DNA from: Drosophila pseudoobscura
Taxonomy: Eukaryota; Arthropoda; Insecta; Diptera; Drosophilidae
Assembly (NCBI RefSeq): GCF_009870125.1
Contig: NC_046683.1
Span: 4,216,001-4,280,000 of the forward strand
Reading direction: 5' to 3'
Length of the DNA: 64,000 nucleotides
Shown: one piece after another, positions 11,801 through 23,100 of the stretch
Layout of the letters: every line of letters begins with the position of its first letter
Numbering within the stretch: the stretch's first letter is position 1
Notes under the pieces: model-generated
Seen by the model: only the letters and a program-made list of their open reading frames with translations
What the model was told of the DNA's origin: nothing
Database searches by the model: none
Program-made: the position numbers and the translations under genes

Positions 11801-14800
11801 CAACTTTATCCCACTGTCATGTAAAGCAACGATGGGGCAATGGAGCAGCGTTGGGCCATTGCGATTGGGGATTCGTATACGGTTCGGGGGAGCGGTAAGG
11901 AGTGAGAGCAATTCACGCGAGCGCAGGCGCGCAGTTCAATTAACTTAATTGCCATGTAATTACGCGCTGCAGCAACAACTGAAACTGCAACTGCAACAGG
12001 CAGCAAGTTCAACGTCATCTTGCAACATCCTGCCTCCTGCTAAAGGGAAGGCTTGTCTTGTAGATCGAAGCCACAAATACCCTGGAATTGGACAGCTGTT
12101 CTTGTGCGGATCTGAGACCGTTCAATCCCAAGGAAATTGAAAGCCACTGACCATATCATCTGTAGAATACACTCCAAAAACTCCATCTAATCCATTATGA
12201 GCTTTTCATCTTTCATCGTAGCTTTCGTTAGGATCCCGTCTTTCAATTGCAAACTAATTTCAGTCGAAAACTCTATGAAAAGCGAGGGTACCATCGAAAG
12301 CAAAGGTCTGCTCAAATTTGTTATAGTCGCCGCAGAAAGGGTACCACAAAAAACAAAAGACTTAAGACACAAACCTGTGGCTGTGGCTGCGGCTGTGGCT
12401 GCAGAGGCCGTCGTTTTTTTTTTTGCTTCTTTTATATTTTTCGAATTTTTTCCGAGTCTGAGGCTGGGACTTCGTTCGACATTCCTCTGCCTGTGCTTGT
12501 GCCTGTGCCTGCTGATTCTTCTGCCTGCTTCTTTAACTGTTGCTGTTCTTCACAGGGGCTGCTGGACAACACGATACCCCTTTCGCCGATCATTTTGTTT
12601 GCGGTTCATCAAGGCCCACTATCTTCACGGCCCCCGCCCACACGCACTTGCCGATGGTTGCCGAGTGTTGCTGCAAAACGCGACGGTGAAAAACGTATCG
12701 TGTAGCAGCAGGTATGCCGCTCTTGCTCTTTGCTTGTCGTTCACTCTCTCTCTCTCTCTCACTCTCTCTGGACTGGCATTTGAAAAACGTTGCCGCATTT
12801 TTTGCGTGGTTTGTCTTTTGCACATGACGAAGGAGAAGCAGAAGAGAAGGCGGATGAGGTGAAGAAGGCAGTCGAAGCTCCAGGAAAAGGAATAGAGGGG
12901 CCCCGGCAGGGCAGGGCAGGCAGCGGAATGATCACAGGGAGCGCTGCGCTGCAGCAGAGATCCCGCAGAGCAGAGCAGAGCCTCCTCCGACGACGATGAC
13001 GACGACGACCACGACAGTGGAATGAACTAATTGTTGTTGCTACGGAATCGCGCTTTGAGGATTTCGCAATGACTTTTTCTGTGTGTGTGTGTGTTGACTT
13101 TTGGTTTTGTTTTTGTTCCCCTTGCCATCTTTTTTGTTTGTTTCTTTTTTTCTTGGACGTCAAATTGTTTTCGTCAGCATTGCAGCTCAGCTCCTTTTGA
13201 CCCCATCATTATAGAGCGAGAGGGAGAGGGAGAGGAGAGATGGATTCCAGTGAAACGACAAAAATATATATCCGAAAAATAACAAGCGACATTTTGTTGG
13301 AGTTATGTTCAGCGCATTCCCATCACCCATCAGACATCCGTCACCGTCCCGGTCCCGTTCCATGCCACTGTGCCTCGCATTATCTCCTGCTCCTTCACTC
13401 TCTCGTCTCTGCCAATCGTTTGTGGCTGCCGCAGCGCCAGCAGCAGACTTCAAAGTCCGTTGAAGTCTATCTATCCTCTTGGGGATAGATTGGATCTGGC
13501 TAGATTCCGATAACATATAAATAATGATCTCAGGATTCTGCAAAACCCAATTCGATTCGCTATGAATTTTGGGTATCAGAATAGGACCAAGAAGAACCTC
13601 TCCTCTCCTCTCCTCTCCTCTCCTCTCCTCTCCTCTCCTCTCCTCTCCTCTCCTCTCCTAGCAATATGCCACGACTTACGCATGTAATCTCTCTCTCCCT
13701 CTCTCTCTCTAGACTTTGGTTGACAGGGAACTCGACGTTCTTGTGCTTTTTGTGACATTATCATTGTTAAGTCGTTTCAACTCCCGCCCTGATGGATTTC
13801 TCATTGTTGTTGTTTTGGGCTTTGCCATAATTACAATGCAAACATTCTCCCTCTCTCTCTCTCTTTGTCTGCGTACGTAAACGAGGTAGCAGCCCAACAA
13901 CAACTTCAACGTGTCTCTGGCGCTTGTCGTTGTTTTTTTTTCCAGCGGCGTCAATCTTTGATAAGAGCTTTTGGGTTACTTTTCTTATCAGAAATGCCGT
14001 TGCGGATTAACTTTGGATGATAATGTGTGTGTGTGTGTGTGTATGTCTGCATGTGCGTGTGTATTTCTTTACGCCGGAGAATATCACAACAAATTTTATG
14101 ATTTCTTTTACTGATAGCAAAACCCCAATGCAAACACATTAGGTATTTTTTTTATTTATCGGGAATTGAACGGAAGAGAAACCAGTACCAGAAAACGCTA
14201 CAATCAGTCCTTTCGACCATCTGAATACCCCTAAAATGTGTATTTAATGGAATTCATCTAGTTCCCACATAGAACATATCCTCAAAAAAAAACCCAAAAA
14301 GTAATTAGAATAGAAAACTTTTTTTAATACCCGAAACCTAAAACATTTTAGCAATAATAGCATATAATTTCTACATATTTTTTGTGAAAAAGTTTTTTTC
14401 CGAATATTTTTGGTATTTTTTATACCATATTTTCTTTTATTACGATCTTCCATAAGAAAGTTATTTCCGACATTGTGGAAGACCTGCGTCTAACAGAAAA
14501 TTATGTTGAAAACAAAAGAAAAGTCCACCTCTTGAGATCGAAACACACCCTATATACCCTGTACTAAGATACTGATACTGAAAACCTATGCAATATTATT
14601 TCCCTTTTTTTTTGTTTTTTGTCTTTTCGCGGCAATTTCTTTAATCAAATGCTGATAGATATACATAGATAGTGAGATATAGGATTGATATGCGAGGTTA
14701 AGTCAGGCATTCTGTAGGGCCGTGGGGGACTTTGCCGAGCGATAAGCCCCAAAGGCAATTGCCATAAAAACGAAAACGATAAAAAACCTTAGTTTTACCA

Positions 14801-17800
14801 CATTCCTTTGGATCCCGAAGCCCCAAAAGTTTTCTTATGCTTTCGTTAATGTTTATCATATATTGTATGTACGTGGCCCCCTCTCTATCGATGCCTCTGT
14901 AGTCTGTCTCTCTCTCTCTCTCTCTCTCTTTCACCGGAGAACTGGTTGCCGAAGCAATCTTAATGGGTTCTGATTTTCAAAATCAAACAATTTTATTGTC
15001 GCCATCGTCGGTCGGTCGGTCGTCGTGGCTGCTTTATGGCTGCCATGTACGTGTGTATGTATGTATGCATGCGGACCGCGGCCTTGTCTTCTGATGTTTT
15101 TTTTTGGTTTTGCTTTGGGTGCAGTGGGGTCTGTGGTCTGGGGTGTGGGGTCTGGGGTGTGGGAAGCCGGAGCCCCACAGGTGAGAGCCGGAGCTTGTGG
15201 CCGGGGCTTTCTGGCTAATGCCTTGCTCAAATATTTACAATTACTTTACATAAAATGTCAAACCGTTTTGTCATCTGCCGAAGCTACGACGAGTACGAGT
15301 CGTGCGAGTAAAACACTTCTCTATTTGAAGCAAAGGGTATACCAACCAGTCGGACAGTTTGTCACATGCTCAAATACCACATTTCCCATTTGCTAATGGT
15401 TAAGGATTCCAAAAAACAAAGAAAATATTCCTTAATAATGATAATTTTTCGTACCCATCATTCCATTCCCTACTATTTTCAACACAATTTCTATCTCCCT
15501 GTCCGGCGGTGTGTCTGTTGTTGATGGGTGGAGCGGAGCAGTCAGCCAGTCATCTGTCATGTTTAAGGGCAGACATCTTCAAAGCCCTGACGTTATGTCG
15601 ACTTGAAGGGACCACGAACATTTTCTTTATCTGGACAGGAGGGTCGGCGGTGGGAGATAGTACAAAACACAAACATCGTTGACAAACCCAAAAACCCAAT
15701 GGCAGGGGGAGGGCATAGGGAGCCCATTGCCACGTGAATGGAGGAGCTTTGGGGGACACCAAAAACAAAAAAAAAAAAAAAAAAATCAACAGGCAGAGGA
15801 GGGTTCGTTCCAAATGTCCAAGCGCACCCAGAGAGTCAAATGCATTTCTCTTCAGTTTTATCATATGTCTTGTCTGTCTCTCTATCTGTTCATATATGTA
15901 TCTATCTATCTGTGTGTCTGTTTGTCCGTCTGTGTATCTGTCTGCCTGTCTGTTTGTCTGTTTGTCGAGTGGGGGCGCGTTGCGATCAAGTGCCGACAAA
16001 GTGCTCGTCAAGCGACAATTACAAGCAAATTAATTGAAAGTGCGCTCCCCACTAAGGGGAATGATGATGATGATGATGATGTCCGTTCCACACTGTAGAT
16101 AACACCATCCATCAACGGAGCTTCCCCTCACAGCAAAAAAAAACGTTTATTTAATTGGAAACTTTATAAAGAGAATGAGCATATGTACGATGGATAGGCT
16201 TTGCATGGTATAGATGATGAGAGATACAAAATATGTTTTAATTCTGCAAAGCTGGCAGAAAAACATCTTTGGGGAGCACACTGTACAGCTGTTCGACTGC
16301 CATCTAGACTATGTGTTTTTTTCCTTGCAAGTTATCGGAAGTTTATGCCTGAGTAATTGGGGCAATAACTGTTCGATTTAAAGGTCTTTCCAATCGATAA
16401 TCATAAATATATCTTTTATTAGATATGTGCCGATATTTCATGAAGTTCATGGAAACAGAAATTCATTCTTCTCGTTTCTGGCTCGATTCTTGGGTGTCTC
16501 TCCCGTTCTTCTGATCTTTTCCATGGCATATGGTATATGGTAAATGGTCATACGAATATAGTATCCTCGGATGCTCTTCTGATGCCTTCGTTATGTAAAC
16601 CCATCTCCGAATTTGATTGTTGTTTCTGCCGCTGCTGTTGCTGCTGCCGCTGCTATTGTTGCTTTTTATTGCCGCTTGATGTTGCTGCCTCTTTTGATTT
16701 TCTTTTGTATAGTTTTTCTGCCTTTGATCTGTTTTACGTGCTTCCGATTCAATTTGTTCGATGTTTGGTGTGTAGGTGGGGGCAGTGGATGGAATGAGGG
16801 GTAGGGGTTGATTCAGGGGGCGCTGCTTTCGTTTTTATTGCCACTTGAGGCATGTACCGGGGGATTTCATTGCCTCTCTCTCCTCTAAACAACGAGTAAA
16901 TCGAGGAAAAACAGGGAAAACGGACAATGCATTTTTAGATCGAACGATGCGATGGCTTCTGGGGAGGGGGAGGGCGAGTGGGAGTGGCACAGCAGACGCC
17001 CACAAAAAACAAAGAGAGGCAGACGAAGGGTTACAACTACATAGAAAGAAAGAACAGAGTTTCGGTATAGAGTCGAGACTTTGTATACCCTGGGGCATTC
17101 AGTAGGGACGCAAGCATGGCCGCACCTTCCATAGTTCTATCATACCCGTTGAGAGGGTATATGGAAACATAGAGATTAGGTGACTGCGATGGGGAGAGAG
17201 CGCTGTGCAGCCGAGAGATAAAAAGTCAAATGCAGTCTCTCCGCTTATCTGTCGAATGGTCTCGGTCTCGGTCCCGATCCCCTACCCCCTCCCCAAGCAT
17301 CATTTCTTTGCTGCACTTAGGCACGGCACGGCACGGCACGAAACAGCATCATCGTCATCGACATTTGCCTGCTCTCCCAAATGCAGGCATGGACATGAAA
17401 TGCAAGCTATGCTCAAAAGAGCGAGCCGAAAGGTGTTAATGGACTCACACACACACACACACACAAGCGCCGAGCGCAGATGCACACGCACAGGCCACAG
17501 CCTCTCTTCGACATCTAGCCCCCCCCTCCCTCTCTCCGTGTCTCTCTAAGCTGGCCTCGAGTTTTTACACATTTCTCTTTCACTCTTCAGTGCGCGGCGG
17601 CAGCCTCTTTCTTCTCCACCGTTTCTTTCATTCATTCTTCCATTCTTTCTTTCTTTCTTTGTCGCCGCACAATCGCAGAGGTCGCCCATGTGATTTCCAC
17701 TAAATGGTTCTCTCTCTCTCTCTCCTTCCAGCTACTCAGCGATTTTCATGGACCATTTTCATGGTAAATTATGGACGACGACGACCTGAACTGTATAAGC

Positions 17801-19888
17801 TCTTCTGATCTGATCGCATTTTCTAGGGTGTAAACGGCGATGCTCGTATTCGGACAATGAATGGCTCTCATTCGTATTAGATCAATAGATCAGTTCATCT
17901 CGCATTATTGAAGAATAGTTTTTTTTACAAAATAGCACCCAAGTGGAGTAAATTTTATATTTTTTCTGGCTACAAGTAACAGGGTATCAGCCAAAGAGTT
18001 TTACCACACTAACACTCCGTCTGTTTTTCACTCTAGTTCTCTCTTTTATCATTTTATATAGAACATGCAAAGACGGCAGCGCTGATAGCTGCATATGGCT
18101 CATTCTCTCATTCTCTGTCCCTCTTCTATTGGTGTCCCTCTCTCTCTTTTAATTGAAAAGCAATTAAATGTCGCTTCTTTGACTTTTTTCTGAGTGATAA
18201 CTGTGCCTGTGCCGCCCCTGGTCCCTGCATGAGTATGCGTGTGTCAGTGTGTTGTTTCCACTTTTATCTAGATACCGAGCCCCGTAGTAGGAATCGGAAT
18301 CGGAGTCAGAGTCAGAGTTGAAGCCATGCCTCCCTTTTGTATTTTTCCCCAGAGCGTTGCTAATGGAAATGAAACCCCCGAAAAACAAAATACAATCAGA
18401 GCAGCGGGAGGGCGTACACAATAATACCATACCCACAGGAGTAGGGGGCAGGAGGTAGGAGGCAGGAGGCAGCGGCAGGGCAGTGTTCTCCTCAGACCGA
18501 TAGCATATAAAAAAAACAAAAAAAAAACACAGATCTATTGTAGATCTGTGTAAAAAAGAATTCAGAACTAAATATTAACAGATTGGAATACTCTTGGTAT
18601 TCAGAATACATTTCCATGGTCTCTCATACTCATATCTATTGTGACCCTGAATAAATTCTTCCAAACTACTGATAGGAAATACGAATACAACAACTTTTTC
18701 CCAGTTGGTGTAGAAATTTTGATTACAAACTGGAACAGAACAGACCCAAAGACAATCCATAGACCCTGAATCGATACTTCTATAAGGAATTGGTCAAGAT
18801 TGACATACAAAATGTATTTCATTTCAAGTAAAGAAAGTGTGGTACTGATTTCAGTACCAAAGTCTCTGCCAGTTACTTGTTTTATATTTTTGAAAATTTA
18901 CGAGTATTATTTACTTAATTTTTTTGGATTTTTTAGCTTGTGCTTATCTGAGACATCACCGGAGCGAATATGAAACAAGTAAAAAACAAACTCTGAAAAA
19001 GCCTTGTGGGCAGGGGGCAGGTGTGCAGGTGGGGTCTTCGGGGAGAGTCGCACTTTGATGAGCTGCCGCCACAGCTCTAACCCCAACCCGCTCTGCCATT
19101 CACAATTTCGTACATTTCGCAAGAGCTTGTGACTTTTCAACCGTTTGTCCGTCTCTGTGTTCATTTGTTTTTGTTTTTGTTATGTCTCCACTCGTGGATA
19201 CCCTCGCAAAGAGTAATATGATTTTAAGATCGGACTAGCACGGATCAGTATTTCTTACGGCTGGCAAAGGAACCGCTGAGGACGTCCTTGCCACGCCGCC
19301 AGCCACAAACGCAACCAAAAGGGTGCCAAGGAGAATGACCAAGAATGCAAAAACAAAATGCATGTCGTGGACCGCTTATTTAAATAATTAACTTCGATAC
19401 GCATGGCATGATTATAGGATACAGCAAAAAGGACACAGCAGAATGGGGGTACTCAGTGAGGGTATACAAGGCTTCGGGTAACCGAAATTCGCCTTCTTTC
19501 TGGTTTTGTTGGGGGCTTGGGCTTTCGCACGTAAGCGGCGAGAATTATTTTTATGGGCCACACAAAAGCCGGGGCCAGAGCTTATCAACGGCGTGGGATC
19601 GAGAGTCTGGGAGGGGGGATGGGGGATGGATGGGACGTGCCTGTGTTTCATGCTTACCTGTAGCTCAGCCTCCAGCTGATTGGTGTGACCAGCCAGATTG
19701 GGCAGTGCGGTCATATTGTAGCCGAGGCCTTGGCAGGCCGACACCGCTATTCGCTGACATTGTAATCCACTCGAGTGGTGGTGGTGGTGGCCCGCCACTT
19801 GGCCGTGTCCATCGAGGCTGGAGCTTCCACCGATTCCTAGCCAGATGCTCTGCAGGATCAGGCCCAGTGCCGTTGCACGAGCCAACAT
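2846..19888 (-). CDS. fz3: Frizzled-3 Wnt receptor (two coding exons)
   Basis: Seven-pass Frizzled-class receptor for Wnt ligands at the plasma membrane. Coding exons are 19888-19658 and 4579-2846, joined in phase 0 (CAG|gtaagc ... ttgcag|ATT), giving about 654 residues. Exon 1 encodes a hydrophobic signal peptide (residues 1-25) and the start of the cysteine-rich domain, with the family pattern C..I..C..LGYNMT.LPN..GH. Exon 2 continues it with GCS...RFLLCS..FPLC and the CK.LC motif, the domain ending near residue 157. A Gln-rich then Gly-rich linker (about 185-235) precedes seven hydrophobic segments beginning near residue 275. The cytoplasmic Dishevelled-binding KTxxxW motif reads K-T-C-E-S-Y, so the final Trp is Tyr. 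The C-terminus is Gln-Ser-Arg-Val, which fits a class I PDZ ligand. The 15 kb intron is typical of a developmental regulator. The start ATG is chosen because the signal peptide follows at once. fz3 is known in flies as a Wingless-induced receptor gene. Confidence 0.94.
5749..5757 (+). promoter_or_regulatory. Candidate TCF/Pangolin site
   Basis: CCTTTGATC is an exact match to the TCF consensus SSTTTGWWS. It lies deep in fz3 intron 1, about 1.2 kb upstream of exon 2. Such nonamers also occur by chance. Confidence 0.3.
13597..13659 (+). repeat. TCCTC pentanucleotide microsatellite
   Basis: Uninterrupted array of about 12 to 13 copies of a five-base CT-rich unit, which is purine-rich GAGGA on the minus strand. 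It lies inside the fz3 intron. Confidence 0.95.
16721..16729 (+). promoter_or_regulatory. Candidate TCF/Pangolin site
   Basis: A second exact CCTTTGATC in the fz3 intron, about 2.9 kb downstream of exon 1. No Helper site was noticed beside it. Confidence 0.3.
18527..18551. repeat. Perfect 11-bp inverted repeat with 3-base loop
   Basis: ACACAGATCTA, then TTG, then its exact reverse complement, flanked on both sides by A runs. It lies in the fz3 intron. No function is assigned. Confidence 0.85.
19053..19071 (+). promoter_or_regulatory. Candidate TCF/Pangolin HMG site plus Helper site
   Basis: CTTTGATG (19053-19060) matches the core of the TCF HMG-domain site, and GCCGCCA (19065-19071) is an exact match to the Drosophila TCF Helper consensus GCCGCCR, four bases away. 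The pair lies in fz3 intron 1, about 590 bases downstream of exon 1. fz3 is a known Wingless target, so a Wnt-responsive element here is plausible. The flanking bases of the HMG site are not perfect. Confidence 0.4.
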
Positions 19889-20111
19889 TTGTTCTTGGTT
19901 ATCGTGGTGCGGGGGTAGGGTTAGGAATATCGTATGGGGGCTGTCACCCGGACAGAAGAGGATTTCAGGATCTCAGGGTCTGGGTTAAACGGGCTTCATG
20001 GCAACGATTTGGCAATGTTTACACACTCGCGAGGGATCACGTGAAAAAAATACAACTAATATACTACAGATATGGATTCCACGCTCCTTCAGACCTGTTC
20101 TGAGTTTGTTC

Positions 20112-20117
20112 TTTATA
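20112..20117 (-). promoter_or_regulatory. Possible TATA box of fz3
   Basis: TATAAA on the minus strand about 225 bases upstream of the fz3 ATG, with GC-rich sequence before it and a TCAGAA pyrimidine/A element about 15 bases after it. The spacing to a start site near 20085 would give a 5' UTR of roughly 200 bases. No transcript evidence is available, so this is a positional guess. Confidence 0.3.
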
Positions 20118-23100
20118 CGCGGGCAGAGGCACTATCCCGAACGATACCGGCATGTAGGGATTCTGGATATTTTTGTGGGAAATATCAAAGAAAATTCGGC
20201 ACTATCTCTGGTGTTTCCATTTTCCAGCTTTCCAATTCCCCAGATTGAGGCGGCTATTGATTTTGTATGTAAATACATATAGTATGTTTTCAGTAGTTTG
20301 ATTTCAATTTGGATATTTTTGTGCGGAAAATTTACGAAACTGCTTTTCGGAGTTCATTCGACACTAGTTCTCTGTTGTTTCCCTGTCCGCGGCCCGCTCA
20401 TTCATGCTCGCATTTGGGGGCGGCAAGTCCGTTTCTTTCAAATACGCCCGTTTTGAAATGTTGCTCGGCAACAAAAGTGTGCTGCTGAGAAAAAACAAGG
20501 TATGGTCAACGGGCAAAACGTCAAGGAAAACACAGCGCATGCAATGTTCAGCTCACCCTTATCTTCAACATGCTGTGAATGTTGACGAGGCTTGTAAGTC
20601 TTCATGGCATATTGGAATCCAAAATGGGGTGAGGTTCGCACTGCAGTCCGTTTATGTTGCTCGGTTTTCCCTCGCTTTCCATACCTTTCCATAGCCCAGA
20701 GACTCGAGTCGTGGCTCGATCTCGCTTAAGGCCATATGACACTAAGCTTTGCTAACAGATTAACTGCAAAAAGGGCATGCAGTGAGAAGAAGAGATATAT
20801 GTGCACATATGCTCCAGCCTCCAGTTGGGCTGAGATCATCGACTGTTACACGTTTTAGATCGAATTTTGCTGTCTGGCTGGGTGTTGGAATTGGTGCTGG
20901 GCGATGTGTCTGAAGACGGCTATGAACACTAATGTTGCGTTTTGTCTCTCTAGTGTCATAGCACCATTAGCCAGTTCGACCAAAACCAAATGTTGCTGAA
21001 AATCCGACTCATGTTCTTAGGGCACCTAAGAGCAAGCACGAAGAGAGTTTTTGTGGTTCGCCTGGCTCGACCGCGCTGCGTTCAAACATGTTTGGTGGTT
21101 GGTTGCTGTCACCTTTTAAAAATTTGTTTAAAGGTTCTGGTTTTTCTTTTGAAGACAATTTTGAGAATGCTTTTAGCGCTTAAAAGGGGCTCTGTGTGGG
21201 GGCTTCATTGGAGGGCTTTGAAACGATGGTATAGCCGAGCCTAATGCTGCAAACTATGTTGCTGGCAACATGGCAACTGATCAAACGCGTCGAACATGTT
21301 CGATATATTGCTAAACCAGTTTTTAGTCGCCTCGATGGAGCTGTTTTTTGTAAAATTTAAACCATAACGTATAATATTAGTTTAAAAAAATAATAATAAT
21401 ATCTAAAAAAAACAAAAAATTCTATGACTTACATTTGGCCATTTCCCAGACGTCGAACGGGAAAGTCGTACACATAGCAAGTGATAAATAGGTCAAAATA
21501 ATACGGTTTTTTAAAGTTAATTTTCTATTATAAAGTACCTCTTGATTAGCCCTATATTTGATGTTAAAGTCGATTATGGCCAAAAATTTGTTTTCGATAT
21601 TGTTGCGATCAACTAAACTTTTGTTAATTTTAAAAAGTTAGCAGATCAAAGCTAATGGAACTATATGTCAGCTGGTTAAATTAGGTAAGGTTTAATAAAT
21701 TTTGAAAATAAAAGGCCTCGGTGGACTAAAACGCATAAAATACGCGTAGGAACCTTAAAGGTTATCCCTTCCACTTCATATATACATGTGTATATAGATA
21801 GATATCTTTATATATGTAAGTAATTCCTAAGCGACTGTCTAATTATTGGCTATTGGCATATCATCAAGATGACTATAAGCATGATCCCATTCGGTAGACA
21901 GGTGTTGAATGCAAACAATCCCATCCGTTTGTTTATTTCAATTTCGTCTGGGGGGTCTGGACCGTTTTTGGGTCTGCAGCATGTTTCAATTATCAATTAT
22001 CCAGACATTAGGAACACGATCCAGACCACTGTTCTTTCGTCGCGACGATATGTCTGGGGGGCGCGTCATATCATAAACACCATGGATCGTTTAAGCATTG
22101 TGTCTGCCTAAATCGCCCGATCAAATTTCCTCATTTTAGTTACTAATTTTGAAGGAGGAAATTTTATTTTATTTAATTTGGGTTAAAGTCACACACCTAC
22201 CATTGTACATTTTCCATTTTCCTATTAATTGTCAATGTCTGTGTATGCATAAAACCTATGGGTACCTATAGAACCTACATACATATTTGTGTTGATTCAC
22301 CCGACCGTATGTCAAATAGGATGTCGGATCAGTTCAAGAAATTGTTTGAGGATCGGGAGTGGTTTCCCTTCAAGATGGAGCAAGGTCCATTAATACAAGG
22401 TTAATCGCGAAATGGGAGAACAAGAAAGAGAAGGGGCTTTGAGGATGTTGTGGAAAAGAAAGCATTCCGATTCTCTACAAACCGGAACACTTGAAGGATA
22501 CACCGATGATTAACGTTCTACGAATAATACTAGGTAATATTAATTTATTGCATCTGCTCATGGTCTCCATGCCTCACCTTTTTTTGAACACACCCTGTTC
22601 TCTGTACGTGTATGGCGGGGAAATTCGATCGGCAACAACGGCAGCGGCCAGCCAACCGCAACAGCCGGGGGCAGGGTGGTGCGACTGCAGGGGGAGCTGG
22701 GGTAAATGCAATTGAACACGGCGACCACCACACGTTGTGGCTGCAGTTGCAGTTGCAGCGACTTTGACTTGGACGGGCGGCAAATGTCGGCAATCTTTGA
22801 TGTGTGCTTTGATTTCCGGCAGCGAGATAAGATTTTTGTTCTGCCTTCTCCACCTCCTCCCCCTCCTCCAGCTCCAAGTTTTGCTGCAACTCCAGCTCCT
22901 GCTCCTCCTCATTCTTTTTCTCGCATTATTTTTGTTGCTTCTGCTCCTTGCCTTTGGCTCTCATTCTCCTTTTTTTTGCAGACAAAATTGTAAAATCAAC
23001 AACGAATTGCAGTGAGTTATGGAAGGTAGATGTTAGATGGCCCACATGTTTCCCCTCCCCATGTCACTCTCTCCCTGTCTCTTTGACACTGATCCTTTTC

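Larger units (their letters stand above)
4580..19657 (-). other. fz3 intron 1 (15 kb), no convincing gene inside
   Basis: Spliced-out sequence between the two fz3 coding exons. Long open frames here (for example minus 6706-7488 and plus 8247-8765) are low-complexity CT/CAG/GA translations with no domain, ATG context or splice support. The intron holds many simple repeats, for example a TCCTC pentamer array at 13597-13659, a CT run at 14906-14929, GA runs near 9886, CTGT runs near 15880-15965 and a perfect hairpin at 18527-18551. It also holds several TCF-like sites, listed separately. Confidence 0.8.

Noticed and set aside
21869..22111. 80-residue plus-strand frame
   Set aside because: Single short frame in AT-rich DNA with no homology or leader; could be conserved regulatory DNA but not supported as a gene.
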